Assembly: GCA_024642115.1 (NCBI GenBank)
Contig: JAHEBU010000006.1
Location: 62,001 to 126,000, forward strand
Reading direction: 5' to 3'
Length of the DNA: 64,000 nucleotides
Source of the DNA: Marivivens sp.
GTDB lineage: Bacteria > Pseudomonadota > Alphaproteobacteria > Rhodobacterales > Rhodobacteraceae
A model generated the notes under the pieces. It searched no databases. It was not told where the DNA came from and was given only the letters and a program-made list of their open reading frames with translations. Shown here piece by piece: positions 45,017 through 55,072 of this stretch (the first letter of the stretch is position 1; the number at the start of each line of letters is the position of its first letter). The position numbers and the translations under genes are program-made.

Positions 45017-45462
45017 GCTGTGGCCTTTCTGGTCCAGGTCATGTGGACATCGGGCAGTTTTTCCTGATTTCCGGCTCCGTCGGTCCGGTTGGTTTCAACG
45101 AAGCCCTCGCGCAGGTAGAACCGGATCGCGCCGGTGTTGGCCTGAAAGGTCCAGACGGTAAGCCGGTCGTGGCCCCGTTTCGCCTGATCGAGGAGCCGGG
45201 CGCCGATCCCCTGCCCGCGAGCCTGCGGCGCGAGATAGAGCGCTTTGACATCCTCACCGTCGAGCGAGAGAAAACCGACGGGGTCGGGCGCATGGGCGGA
45301 CCAGACGGTCGTTGTCTCGATCAGCTTGCCAAGGAACTGCCGGTCCTGATCCGGGGTATGCAGGTTCGGCACCCAGGTCGTGTCGCGGCACCAGTCGCCC
45401 ATGATCCGCGCCAATGCAGGGGCCTCTTCCGCCCGAGCGCGGGTGATTTGGACGGCGATCAC
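45013..45462 (-). CDS. GNAT family N-acetyltransferase
   Basis: A 149-aa acetyl-CoA-dependent acyltransferase. Acetyl-CoA loop LAPQARGQGIGARLLDQAKR (Q/R-x-x-G-x-G/A), with GFLSLDGEDVKALYLAPQA before it and NTGAIRFYLREGFVETNRTD after it. Starts with GTG overlapping the ycjX stop (GTGA), with GGAGAC upstream. Placed between ycjX and the YcjF-like gene, so the three are translated as a block. Acceptor unknown. Confidence 0.85.
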   Translation of the reverse strand: MIAVQITRARAEEAPALARIMGDWCRDTTWVPNLHTPDQDRQFLGKLIETTTVWSAHAPDPVGFLSLDGEDVKALYLAPQARGQGIGARLLDQAKRGHDRLTVWTFQANTGAIRFYLREGFVETNRTDGAGNQEKLPDVHMTWTRKATA

Positions 45463-46871
45463 AGCTTGTCTCCGATCAGGAACTGCGCGGCCTTGTCCAG
45501 CCGGATATGCGGCGGCCCTTCGCCGGGGCGCAGGGTCAGCGGGGCGGGCGCAAAGGTCATCACCTGATAATCGCCGTCGAGCCATTTGGGGTCGCCCGCC
45601 CGCGCCGGGGCCAGCAGCCGCGATGGGTCGCTGGGCAATTGACCGGGGTAAAAGGCCGCCTGTTTACCCCCTTCGGTCAGCCTGCCCCGCACGACGTCCA
45701 GTGGTCCGTCGCGGTGGTCCACTGTTTCTTCGACCGTGGTGCGCAGGGCGGCGATGGACATGGCGGCAGTCTGGGCGCCGGCGAAATCGGCCCTGTCCTT
45801 GGCCTCGCGCAGAAGCGCCTGCACGATGGCGGTCAGTTGCGGGTGCTGCGCGTGGTGCAGGTGGTCGGCCTTGGTCGCGGCGAACAGGATTTTTTCCACC
45901 CGCCTGCCGTTGAAGATGCGCGTCAGGAACGCGTTTCGACCGGGGCGGAAAGCGGTGAGGATGTCGGCCATGGTCCGCCGCAGATCCTCGACCGCTTGGG
46001 GCCCCTGATGGATCGCCCCCAGCACATCGACCAGCACGATCTGCCGGTCGATCCGGGCAAAGTGGTCGCGAAAGAAGGGCTGGACCACGTTACGTTTGTA
46101 ACTTTCGAACCTTCGGTCAAATTCGCGGATCAGCGATTTGCGCCCCCCTGCGGCGGCAGGCAGCGGCGCAAAGGTCAGCACCGGGGAGCCCGCCAGGTCG
46201 CCCGGCAACAGGAACCGCCCCGGCGTGAGGTCGGAAAAGCCGTCCGCCCGGGCGGCGTTCAGGTAATCGGTGAACCGCGCTGTCAGAGTCTGCGCGACAG
46301 GTTCGTCCAGCGCCGCCGCGCCGTCTGTCGCCTGCACCAGCGCAAGGTAGTCCGCCGCCGAGGGCCGTGCCTGCATCCGCCCGAGAGTTTCCGCCGACCA
46401 ATCGGCATAGCTTTTGTCCAGCAGGGCAAGGTCCAGCAGCCATTCGCCGGGGTAATCCACGATATCCAGATGCACGGTGCGCGGCCCCTGTAGGCCGGAC
46501 AGAAACCCGGTGGGCTGCACCCGCAAGGACAGGCGCAATTCGCTGATCCGCCGCGTCCCTTCGGGCCAGTGCGGATCGGGGGCGGTCATCGCGGCAAGGT
46601 GGTTTTCATAATCAAAGCGCGGGATCGTATCGTCGGGCTGCGGTTGCAGATAGGCGGTCCGGATCGCCCCGGTTGCCGCCGCCACCAGTTGCGGCATCCG
46701 GCCCCGGTCCATCAGGTTGGCCACCAGCGAGGTGATGAACACCGTCTTGCCCGCCCGGCTCAGTCCCGTAACACCCAGCCGGATGACCGGTTCGGTAAAG
46801 GGCGCGGTCAGCGTGTTGGTGACAGCCTCCACCCCCCGCCCGATACCGTCTGCGATTGTGCCGATGACCAA
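45459..46871 (-). CDS. ycjX: YcjX family GTP-binding protein
   Basis: A 470-aa P-loop protein (DUF463). The loop is IRLGVTGLSRAGKTVFITSL, followed by the DxxG-like VHLDIVDYPGEWLLDLALL and an NKxD-like ILFAATKADHLHHAQHP. It ends HIRLDKAAQFLIGDKL. E. coli YcjX is 465 aa. The start is inferred as TTG at 46871 after AAAGGGGCAGGCA, because no ATG or GTG lies nearby. First gene of the block with GNAT and TIGR01620; divergent from truA. Confidence 0.85.
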   Translation of the reverse strand: MVIGTIADGIGRGVEAVTNTLTAPFTEPVIRLGVTGLSRAGKTVFITSLVANLMDRGRMPQLVAAATGAIRTAYLQPQPDDTIPRFDYENHLAAMTAPDPHWPEGTRRISELRLSLRVQPTGFLSGLQGPRTVHLDIVDYPGEWLLDLALLDKSYADWSAETLGRMQARPSAADYLALVQATDGAAALDEPVAQTLTARFTDYLNAARADGFSDLTPGRFLLPGDLAGSPVLTFAPLPAAAGGRKSLIREFDRRFESYKRNVVQPFFRDHFARIDRQIVLVDVLGAIHQGPQAVEDLRRTMADILTAFRPGRNAFLTRIFNGRRVEKILFAATKADHLHHAQHPQLTAIVQALLREAKDRADFAGAQTAAMSIAALRTTVEETVDHRDGPLDVVRGRLTEGGKQAAFYPGQLPSDPSRLLAPARAGDPKWLDGDYQVMTFAPAPLTLRPGEGPPHIRLDKAAQFLIGDKL

Positions 46872-46967
46872 TGCCTGCCCCTTTGCGTTCGTCTGACCAA
46901 GATAGGGGCGACACACGCAACTGTGTAGGGATTGATTTCGCGCCCCTGCCCGCCTACTGCGAATGCC

Positions 46968-47747
46968 ATGCCCCGCTATGCTCTCAAGGTCGAATATCAC
47001 GGTGCGCCCTTTGCCGGGTGGCAGCGGCAGACCGACCAGCCGTCGGTCCAAGGCGCGATCGAGGCGGCGCTGGATCGGCTGGAGCCGGGGCGGCACACAA
47101 TTGCCGCCGCGGGCCGGACCGATGCGGGGGTGCATGGGTTGGCGCAGGTGGCCCATTGCGACATGGCCAAGGATTGGGACCCGTTCCGACTGTCCGAGGC
47201 GCTGAACTGGCATCTGAAACCCGCCCCGGTTGCCATCATTGACTGCGCCCCTGTCCCCGACGATTGGCACGCCCGGTTTTCCGCTATCGAACGGCGCTAT
47301 CTGTTTCGCCTGATGGTCCGCCGTGCGCCGCTTACGCACGAGGCGGGGTTGATGTGGCGGGTCGGTCATTCGCTGGACGGCGCGGCGATGCAGGCAGGGG
47401 CGGACCGGCTGATCGGGCGGCACGATTTCACCACGTTCCGGTCGTCGATCTGTCAGGCCGACAGCCCGGTCAAGACGCTGGACGCTTTGCGGGTCGAACA
47501 GATCGACCGCCCCGACGGCACCGAATTCCGGTTTCACGTTCGCGCCCGGTCGTTCCTGCACAATCAGGTGCGCAGTTTCGTAGGCACACTGGAGCGGGTG
47601 GGCGCGGGCGCCTGGACGCCCGAGGATGTGACCAAAGCGCTGGTGGCCCGCGACCGCGCCGCCTGTGGCCCGGTCTGCCCGCCTGAAGGATTGTATCTGG
47701 CGGGGGTCGGCTATCCGGTGGATCCGTTTACCCGGACAGGGGCATGA
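46968..47747 (+). CDS. truA: tRNA pseudouridine(38-40) synthase
   Basis: A 259-aa enzyme modifying the anticodon stem-loop. Start [20 protein letters not shown]; catalytic Asp in [39 protein letters not shown] and [20 protein letters not shown] complete the family pattern. Alone between the divergent ycjX and the dehydrogenase that follows 17 nt downstream. Confidence 0.95.
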   Translation: MPRYALKVEYHGAPFAGWQRQTDQPSVQGAIEAALDRLEPGRHTIAAAGRTDAGVHGLAQVAHCDMAKDWDPFRLSEALNWHLKPAPVAIIDCAPVPDDWHARFSAIERRYLFRLMVRRAPLTHEAGLMWRVGHSLDGAAMQAGADRLIGRHDFTTFRSSICQADSPVKTLDALRVEQIDRPDGTEFRFHVRARSFLHNQVRSFVGTLERVGAGAWTPEDVTKALVARDRAACGPVCPPEGLYLAGVGYPVDPFTRTGA

Positions 47748-47764
47748 TCAAAGAGGAGACCAGA

Positions 47765-48610
47765 ATGGAACGGATCGGAGTGATCGGCCTTGGCCGCATG
47801 GGCAGCGCCATTGCCCGGCGCATGACCGAAGAGGGACGCCCCGTGTTGGGCTGGACCCGCAGCGGCCGAAAGGTGAATGGCGTGCAGGCGGCCGCCGATC
47901 TGGACACGCTGGTGCGCGGCAGCGACACGTTGATCCTGAGCCTCTACGACGATCAGGCGGTGGCCGAAGTGCTGGACGCCCTGATGACCCATGACCTGAC
48001 CGGCAAGCAGATCATCGACACCAGCACGGTTCGGCCATCGGTCCTGTCGGATCGGGCGGAACGGATCGCGGCGTGCGGGGGGCAGGCGGTGGACGCCCCG
48101 ATTTCAGGCGGGCCGGATCTGGTCGCGGCGGGCAAATGCGGCGTGTTCATCGGTGGCGAGGACGCATCGGCCACGCGGGCCACGGCCACGCTTGCCGCGA
48201 TTTCGGGCCGCATCTTTCATGTCGGGCCGCTGGGCACCGGGCTGGTGATGAAGGTGATCAATAACGCCATGTTGCAGGTCTATTTCAATGGCCTGTCCGA
48301 ATTGCTGCCCTTGGCCAAACGGGCAGGGCTGCCGCTGGACACGGCACTGCGCATCCTGTGCGGCGGGCCTGCGGGCGTGCCGATGGTGACCGACCGGCTC
48401 CCCAAGATTCTGGGCGAGGATCAGACTGTTGGCGTGACCCTCGAGACGTTGTTCAAGGATAACGAGGTGTTTCAGGCGGTCGTGGGATCATTCGGGCTGA
48501 GCGCACCGAGCCTTGCGGCCTTTGGAGCGCGCGTCGCCGAGGCGGGGGACGCCGGGCTGCTGCAACTGGACCCTGCCGCGATGATCCGCCGGGCCTATGA
48601 CAACGGCTAG
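47765..48610 (+). CDS. NAD(P)-dependent beta-hydroxyacid dehydrogenase (3-hydroxyisobutyrate dehydrogenase family)
   Basis: A 281-aa dehydrogenase. Dinucleotide loop RIGVIGLGRMGSAIARRM, substrate motif DAPISGGPDLVAAGKCGVFI, catalytic Lys in GTGLVMKVINNAMLQ and the conserved LFKDNEVFQAVVGSFG. The ATG at 47765 has GAGGAG upstream; a start at 47744 overlapping the truA stop is possible. Substrate could be 3-hydroxyisobutyrate, tartronate semialdehyde or a sugar acid. Confidence 0.87.
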   Translation: MERIGVIGLGRMGSAIARRMTEEGRPVLGWTRSGRKVNGVQAAADLDTLVRGSDTLILSLYDDQAVAEVLDALMTHDLTGKQIIDTSTVRPSVLSDRAERIAACGGQAVDAPISGGPDLVAAGKCGVFIGGEDASATRATATLAAISGRIFHVGPLGTGLVMKVINNAMLQVYFNGLSELLPLAKRAGLPLDTALRILCGGPAGVPMVTDRLPKILGEDQTVGVTLETLFKDNEVFQAVVGSFGLSAPSLAAFGARVAEAGDAGLLQLDPAAMIRRAYDNG

Positions 48611-48782
48611 CAAAACCGTCGACCGGACACCGCCCCTGACCCCATCGTGATGCGCAAACCGACGCCGATGCGCAGCTAGTCCTTTGCCTGATCGCAAAGG
48701 GTCTATAGAACAAAGGCAACGGAACCCGGATGCGTCAAGAGGCGTTGACCGGGCGGGCAGATGTGTGGGGGCAAGAGGTCAG

Positions 48783-50588
48783 GTGCGGATCAGGACGACA
48801 CTTACATTTGGTCTGCTGTGTGCCACGCTTTCCACGCCTGTTTTCGCCCTTGATCTGTCAATCACCGTCGCGGGCGACCCGCCGGGCCTGACGGATATCC
48901 TCAGGAACGCGTCGCTGGTCGCCACGCTCAAGGCCGATGGGACAACGGACCCCCAAAGCTATATCGCCGCCGCCCGTGCCGATTACCGCCGCCTGCTGAC
49001 CGGCCTGTATGCCGAAGGGTATTACGGCGGGCAGATCAGCATCACCATAGACGGGCGCGAGGCGGCCGGACTGGCCCCGCTGGACACGATACCCACCATC
49101 AGCACAATCGCCGTGACGGTGCAGCCGGGGCCGCTGTTCACCTTTGGCAACGTGTCGGTCGCCCCGGTCCCGCCCAACACCAAATTGCCTGACGAATTCG
49201 CGACCGGCCAGACTGCCCGGTCCGACACGATCCGCACCGCCACGAATGCCGGGATCGCGGCGTGGCAACAAGAGGGTCATGCCAAGGCATCCGTCGCGGG
49301 CCAACAGATCACCGCCCGCCATCCGGGCGACACGCTGGACGCCGCCGTGACGCTGTCCCCCGGTCCGCAACTGACCTTTGGCCCCTTGGGCGTCAGCGGA
49401 AACGTCCGCGTTCGCACCGACCGCATCGTCGATATCGCGGGTCTGCCCACAGGACAGGTCTATGACCCCGATGACGTCACCCGCGCCGCCGCCCGACTGC
49501 GCCGGACCGGCGCGTTCCGGTCGGTGGCCATGGTCGAGGCCGACCAGATCGGCCCCGGCAACACCCTGCCATTCGAGGTGCAACTGGTCGAGGAAAAGCC
49601 CCGGCGTATCGGCTTTGGGATCGAACTGTCGTCGATTGACGGGTTGTCGGTGTCAACGTACTGGATTCACCGCAACCTGCTGGGCGGGGCCGAGCGGTTG
49701 CGCGTGGATGCCAACGTGGCCGGGATCGGCGGGACGACGGGCGGGATGGATTACACCCTGTCGGCGGCCTTTAATCGCCCCCGCACCTTTAGCATCGACA
49801 CGGATCTGTTCGTCAACGCCACGCTCGAACAACTGGACGAGCCGGGGTATCTGCTGAAACAGGCAACGGTCGAGGCGGGCCTGACCCGCCTGATTGGCGA
49901 GGATATCAAGCTGAGCGGGGCGCTGTCGCTGTCCCGCGCCCATGTCGAGGACGCCAGCGGGATCCGCGATTACACCTTGTTGAGTGTGCCGATCACCGGA
50001 GAGATGGACAAACGGGACGACCCGCTGGACAGCCACAGCGGCTATTACATCAATCTGGAGCTGACCCCGTTCATCGGGGTCGGGGACATCGATTCAGGCG
50101 GACGGATTTTCGCCGAGGCCCGGGGCTATCGCAGCATCGGCGACCGGTTCACTTTGGCGGCTCGCGGGCAGGTCGGGTCGGTCATCGGTGCCGACATCCT
50201 GCGCGCGCCGGCCGATTATCTGTTCTATTCGGGCGGCACGGCCACTGTGCGCGGCCAACCGTATCAGGGGCTCGGTATCAGCCTGAGCCGGGACATCGGT
50301 GGCAGCATCAAGACCTTTGACATTGGCGGCGCGTCCTTTGCGGGTGCGCAGTTGGAGGCGCGGGTCAAGGTGACCAAATCGATCGGGGTCGTGGGATTCT
50401 ATGATGTGGGCTATGTCGGCGCATCGGCCACGCCGCTGACCGATGGTGACTGGCAGGCGGGGGCCGGGTTCGGTTTGCGCTATCAGACCGGGATCGGTCC
50501 GATCCGGCTGGATGTGGCCACCCCTGCCACGGGCGATGGTGCGGGTAAATCGGTGCAGATCTATATCGGCATCGGACAATCGTTTTGA
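48783..50588 (+). CDS. tamA: translocation and assembly module outer-membrane barrel TamA
   Basis: A 601-aa Omp85-family protein. Signal peptide (RTTLTFGLLCATLSTPVFA), POTRA repeats over ~residues 25-255 (for example TFGPLGVSGNVRVRTDRIVD), and a C-terminal 16-strand barrel ending in GKSVQIYIGIGQSF. The conserved barrel-lumen region reads FYSGGTATVRGQPYQGLG (normally with R-G-Y/F motif). Starts with GTG after AGAGG. The overlap with tamB confirms the pair. Confidence 0.9.
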   Translation: MRIRTTLTFGLLCATLSTPVFALDLSITVAGDPPGLTDILRNASLVATLKADGTTDPQSYIAAARADYRRLLTGLYAEGYYGGQISITIDGREAAGLAPLDTIPTISTIAVTVQPGPLFTFGNVSVAPVPPNTKLPDEFATGQTARSDTIRTATNAGIAAWQQEGHAKASVAGQQITARHPGDTLDAAVTLSPGPQLTFGPLGVSGNVRVRTDRIVDIAGLPTGQVYDPDDVTRAAARLRRTGAFRSVAMVEADQIGPGNTLPFEVQLVEEKPRRIGFGIELSSIDGLSVSTYWIHRNLLGGAERLRVDANVAGIGGTTGGMDYTLSAAFNRPRTFSIDTDLFVNATLEQLDEPGYLLKQATVEAGLTRLIGEDIKLSGALSLSRAHVEDASGIRDYTLLSVPITGEMDKRDDPLDSHSGYYINLELTPFIGVGDIDSGGRIFAEARGYRSIGDRFTLAARGQVGSVIGADILRAPADYLFYSGGTATVRGQPYQGLGISLSRDIGGSIKTFDIGGASFAGAQLEARVKVTKSIGVVGFYDVGYVGASATPLTDGDWQAGAGFGLRYQTGIGPIRLDVATPATGDGAGKSVQIYIGIGQSF

Positions 50589-53500
50589 TCCGGGTCCTTA
50601 TCCTGTGGCTGGCCTTGCTGGCCCCGGTCGCGCTGACCCCTGTCAGGGCATTCGCGCAGGACACCGCCCAGCAAGAGGCCGACAAGGGGTTCATCACGGA
50701 CCTGATCACCTCGAACCTGTCAGGAGGCGGCCGCGAGGTCCTGATCTATGGGTTTGCAGGCGCGCTCAGCTCGCAGGCGACCATCCAGCGCTTGACGGTC
50801 GCCGACGCCACCGGCGTCTGGCTGACCCTTGAAAATGTCACGCTGACCTGGAACCGATCGGCCCTGTTCGGTGGCCGGATCGAGATCGACGAATTGTCGG
50901 CCGCCAAGATCACCGTGGCCCGCCTGCCGGTCAGTCCCTCCAGCGCGCCTGCGCCCGAGGCGACACCGTTCAAACTGCCGGAATTGCCCGTGGCCATCAA
51001 CATCAACACCCTGCATGTCGATGACATCGCCCTTGGGCCGGAGTTTCTGGGTGAGCCGGTCGATTTCCTGCTGGACGGGGCGATCAATCTGGCCGGGGGC
51101 GAAGGCACGGCCAAGATCACCGCCACCCGCCTGGGCGACAAGAGCGGGCAGTTCGACGTTGACGCCAGTTATTCCAACGCGACCGACATCCTTGGCCTGA
51201 ACCTGACCCTGTCGGAAGAGGCGGACGGGATCACGGCCCGTCTGCTGAACCTGCCGGGCCGCCCGTCCGTCCGGATGGTGGTGCAAGGCACCGGGCCAAT
51301 CCCGCAATACGAGGCGACCCTGACCATCGCCACGGGTGGCGAGGAGCGACTGGCCGGATCGTTCAAGCTGACCACATCGGATGCGCCTGCCGATCAGCCG
51401 GGGGCGGCCCCCACCCGCAGCTATCACATGGACGTGGGCGGCGATGTGACCACGCTGTTCCTGCCCGCCTACCGCGATTTCTTTGGCCCGCAAGTGCAGC
51501 TGGTGGTCGATGCCGCCCAGCGCCCCGATGGCGGGCTGAACCTGTCCCAGTTGAACCTGTCCACCGCATCGCTGCGGTTGCAGGGCGATGCGAGCATAGG
51601 CGCGGGCGGCTGGCCCGAAGGGTTCCGCCTGACCGGCGACATGGGGGCGGCGGACGGCACGCCCGTCGTCCTGCCCATCCCCGGCGCATCGACCACGCTG
51701 CAAAAGGCGACGGTCAAGGTCCTGTTCGATGCCGCTTCGGGCGATAGCTGGTCGGCCAGCGTGCAGGCGCAGGATTTCAGCCGCCCCGGCCTGACAATCC
51801 CCGAGCTGACCCTGACCGGCGGCGGTGTGATCCTGAAATCCGACACTGGCGGCGCGGGCCGCTTTACCGCGGACCTGACCTATGCGGCCAAAGGGCTGCA
51901 ACTGGACGATGCGGGTCTGTCTACGGCGCTGGGCGACACGATCGGCGGGCAGATCCAGATCCACCACGATGAAAATCAACCCACCGTCATTGACGCCCTG
52001 ACCCTGACCGGCCCCGGGATCGAGGTCAGCGGCAATGCCACCATTCAGGGGCCGGAAAACCGGCTGGCGACAGAATTCACGCTCAACCTTGCCGCCGAGG
52101 CATTGGGCCGGTTTTCGACCCTTGCCGGCATGCCGTTGGGAGGGTCCGCAAATCTGACGCTTGGCGGGACGGTCGCGCCGCTGGATGGGACGCTGGATGT
52201 GGCGGTGCAGGGATCGACGACCGACCTTGCCATCGGCAACCCCAAAGTCGACCCCCTGATGCGGGGCAAGGGTGCCATCGCATTTGACGTCGCACGGGAC
52301 ACGGGCGGGGCGCGGATTACCGGCCTTGCTCTCAACACGGACGCAGTCAAGGCGACGGGGAACGTCATCCTGACCAGCGGGGCGGCCAGCGCCAATATCG
52401 ACGCTGCCCTGACCGACGTAAGTCTGGTGGTTCCACAGTTGTCGGGGCCAGCCACGATCAAGGCCGACGCGACCCGCGATGATGGGGGCGCTGTCAATCT
52501 GACGGCGAACGGGCGGGTTGCCGGCGCTGTCGTCGAACTGAACGCCACAAAGCCTGCGGGGGACGGGCCGGTCAGTCTGGACCTGACTGCCAATGCCCCG
52601 GACCTGAGCAGTTTTGCCGCACTTGCGGGCCGTTCACTTGGCGGGGGGACGACCGCGCATGTGGTGGGCACGGTGGCGACAGATCTGCAAACCTATGATC
52701 TGAGCATTGGTGCAACGACCCAGAACCTTGTCACGGACATCGCCCAACTTGATCCGCTGCTGCGCGGTCAGGGGACGTTGAAGGCGCAAGTATCTGGCGA
52801 CGGTCCGGCCTATGCGGTCAAGGAACTGGAAGTGCAGACGAACGCCCTGCGCCTGACCGCAAACACCCAGTTCACCGGAACGACACTCAAGGCGGTTCAA
52901 GGCGATTTTGATGTGTCCGCCAATGTCACCAACCTGGGCGTCATCCAGCCGGGTCTGGGCGGCCCTGCCAGCCTGACGGCCAGGGGCAGCACGGATGCAA
53001 CGGGCAGGATCGACCTTGTGGCCAATGCACGCGCGGCGGGAGGCACGATCGACCTGACCGTGACAGCGCCGGACATTGCCGAGCCTGTCACGCTCAGCCT
53101 GAAAACCGATATCCCCAACCTGCGCCCGTTCGGCGTGCTTGCCGGACAAAACCTGTCGGGTGCGCTACGTGGCGCCATCGACGGGACCGCCCGGACAGAT
53201 GGGAGCGCCTTTGATCTGGCCGTAGCCTTGCGGTCGTCGGATCTGGGGATCGGCAATCCGACCGTCGACAGGTTGATCGGCGGGAGCGGGCAGTTCGACG
53301 GTCAGGTCTCGCGCACCAGCGGCGGCGGCCTGACCATTCGGGGACTGAACATCCAGACCTCGCAGCTGAGCGTGACCGGATCCCTGTCGGGAAACGACGG
53401 CGCTGGACAGGCCGAGTTTGACGCGCGGCTGCGGGACGTGGGCCTCTTTGCCCCGGATTTCAGCGGGCCGGTGACGGCCACCGGAACGGCGGCGCGCAAC

Positions 53501-54898
53501 GCGGCGGGCAACTGGACGGTCAACAGCGACGCCACAGGACCGGGCGGGACGCGGGCCAGCGTGCGCGGGCAGATCAGTGCAGGCGGACGACTGGATCTGG
53601 GGATTACCGGGCAGGCACCGCTGGGCCTGGTCAACGGTCTGGTGGAGCCGCGGCGGTTGAGTGGCACAGCCTCGTTCGATCTGGCGGTGAACGGCCCCCC
53701 TGCCCTGACATCGGTCAGCGGGACAATCCGCACCAATGACGCCAGTCTGGCCCTGCCAACATTGCAACAGTCGCTGACCGGGATTTCGGGGACGGTCCAA
53801 CTGTCTGCCGGTCGGGCGCAGGTGGCCTTGGGGGGAACCGGCGCCAATGGCGGGCGGATCGACCTATCCGGGCCGGTCGGGCTGAGCGGCGGGCTGGATG
53901 CAGCGCTTCAGATCAGTTTGGTGCAGGTCGTCCTGAAAGATCCGACACTTTACGCGGCGACCTTGAACGGCCAGATCGGGGTGAACGGCCCGCTGGCCGG
54001 GGGCGCGGCGATCACCGGGCAGATCACCCTTGGCCCGGTAGAGGTGCAGGTGCCATCGTCGGGCATCGGGGCCTTGGGCGATCTGCCGGAGGTGACGCAT
54101 GTTGGCACCCCGCAGGGCGTGCAGCAGACCCTGAACCGGGCCGGGCTGAGCCAGAGCGGCGCCGCCGCTGCGGGCGGTGGGAGCGGGGGCGGCAGACGGG
54201 CCTATCCGCTGGACCTGACGATCACCGCGCCGGGCCGCATTTTCGTGCGCGGGCGGGGACTGGACGCCGAATTGGGCGGCACGCTCAAGGTGACCGGGAC
54301 AACGGCAAATGTGATCCCGTCGGGGCAGTTCACCCTGATCAGAGGGCGGCTGTCGATCCTGCAACAGAACTTTGACCTGACCGAGGGAACCATCACGCTG
54401 GCGGGCGACTTTACCCCCTATCTGCGACTGATCGCGACCACCACCGCGCGGACAGGGACGATCGTGAACATCGTGGTCGAGGGATCGGTCAGTGAACCGA
54501 CTGTCACATTCAGTTCGGCCCCCGACCTGCCCCAGGACGAAGTGCTTTCGCAGCTGATCTTCGGGCGTGACCTTGCGTCGATCAGTCCGTTGCAGGCGGT
54601 TCAGTTGGCAGCGGCCGTCGGCACGCTTGCAGGGCGCGGCGGGGGCGGGATCATCGACAATTTCCGGCAGGGGCTGGGGCTGGACGATTTCCAGGTGACG
54701 ACAGACAGCACCGGCAATGTGGCCGTTCAGGCAGGCAAGTACCTGTCAGACAACGTCTATACAGACGTGACCGTGAACGGTGACGGGACGACGGACATCA
54801 GCATCAACCTGGACGTGACCGAAAACATCACGGCCAAAGGCTCTGCCGGATCGGACGGAGATACCAGCATCGGGATCTTTTACGAGAAAGATTACTGA
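50585..54898 (+). CDS. tamB: translocation and assembly module inner-membrane-anchored TamB
   Basis: A 1437-aa AsmA/TamB-type protein bridging the periplasm. It begins with a TTG overlapping the tamA stop (TTGA); the N-terminal signal anchor is LILWLALLAPVALTP. The body is a long run of repeated beta segments (for example VRMVVQGTGPIPQYEATLTI) expected to form a hydrophobic groove. The C-terminal DUF490 domain has GQFTLIRGRLSILQQNFDLT, QDEVLSQLIFGRDLASISPL and a final KAGSDGDTS-type barrel-like end (SAGSDGDTSIGIFYEKDY). Typical length. Works with TamA in delivering outer-membrane proteins or lipids. Confidence 0.93.
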   Translation: MIRVLILWLALLAPVALTPVRAFAQDTAQQEADKGFITDLITSNLSGGGREVLIYGFAGALSSQATIQRLTVADATGVWLTLENVTLTWNRSALFGGRIEIDELSAAKITVARLPVSPSSAPAPEATPFKLPELPVAININTLHVDDIALGPEFLGEPVDFLLDGAINLAGGEGTAKITATRLGDKSGQFDVDASYSNATDILGLNLTLSEEADGITARLLNLPGRPSVRMVVQGTGPIPQYEATLTIATGGEERLAGSFKLTTSDAPADQPGAAPTRSYHMDVGGDVTTLFLPAYRDFFGPQVQLVVDAAQRPDGGLNLSQLNLSTASLRLQGDASIGAGGWPEGFRLTGDMGAADGTPVVLPIPGASTTLQKATVKVLFDAASGDSWSASVQAQDFSRPGLTIPELTLTGGGVILKSDTGGAGRFTADLTYAAKGLQLDDAGLSTALGDTIGGQIQIHHDENQPTVIDALTLTGPGIEVSGNATIQGPENRLATEFTLNLAAEALGRFSTLAGMPLGGSANLTLGGTVAPLDGTLDVAVQGSTTDLAIGNPKVDPLMRGKGAIAFDVARDTGGARITGLALNTDAVKATGNVILTSGAASANIDAALTDVSLVVPQLSGPATIKADATRDDGGAVNLTANGRVAGAVVELNATKPAGDGPVSLDLTANAPDLSSFAALAGRSLGGGTTAHVVGTVATDLQTYDLSIGATTQNLVTDIAQLDPLLRGQGTLKAQVSGDGPAYAVKELEVQTNALRLTANTQFTGTTLKAVQGDFDVSANVTNLGVIQPGLGGPASLTARGSTDATGRIDLVANARAAGGTIDLTVTAPDIAEPVTLSLKTDIPNLRPFGVLAGQNLSGALRGAIDGTARTDGSAFDLAVALRSSDLGIGNPTVDRLIGGSGQFDGQVSRTSGGGLTIRGLNIQTSQLSVTGSLSGNDGAGQAEFDARLRDVGLFAPDFSGPVTATGTAARNAAGNWTVNSDATGPGGTRASVRGQISAGGRLDLGITGQAPLGLVNGLVEPRRLSGTASFDLAVNGPPALTSVSGTIRTNDASLALPTLQQSLTGISGTVQLSAGRAQVALGGTGANGGRIDLSGPVGLSGGLDAALQISLVQVVLKDPTLYAATLNGQIGVNGPLAGGAAITGQITLGPVEVQVPSSGIGALGDLPEVTHVGTPQGVQQTLNRAGLSQSGAAAAGGGSGGGRRAYPLDLTITAPGRIFVRGRGLDAELGGTLKVTGTTANVIPSGQFTLIRGRLSILQQNFDLTEGTITLAGDFTPYLRLIATTTARTGTIVNIVVEGSVSEPTVTFSSAPDLPQDEVLSQLIFGRDLASISPLQAVQLAAAVGTLAGRGGGGIIDNFRQGLGLDDFQVTTDSTGNVAVQAGKYLSDNVYTDVTVNGDGTTDISINLDVTENITAKGSAGSDGDTSIGIFYEKDY

Positions 54899-54910
54899 TC
54901 ATCGGGGGCG

Positions 54911-55064
54911 TCAGGTTGAAACCCACCGTACACTCTCGCCCCGGCTTCTTTGGTCTGAAAAACTCCCGCCGGATGCTCCGGGCGCAGATCTGGGAGCCTC
55001 CGGCGGGAGTTGTTATGGCAAGGTGAAGGGCAAGGAGCCCTGTGACGGCGGGTTTTAACCCGCC
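54911..55064. repeat. complete modular hairpin repeat between tamB and oppF
   Basis: Same modules, reversed order relative to 28307: GGTTGAAACCCACCGTAC, GGCTTCTTTGGTCT, then CTCCCGCCGGATGCTCC with GGGAGCCTCCGGCGGGAGTT, then GTTATGGCAAGGTGAA, ending with the hairpin GGCGGGTTTTAACCCGCC (55047-55064). Lies between convergent genes and should terminate both. Confidence 0.85.
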
Positions 55065-55072
55065 GCCACCGG

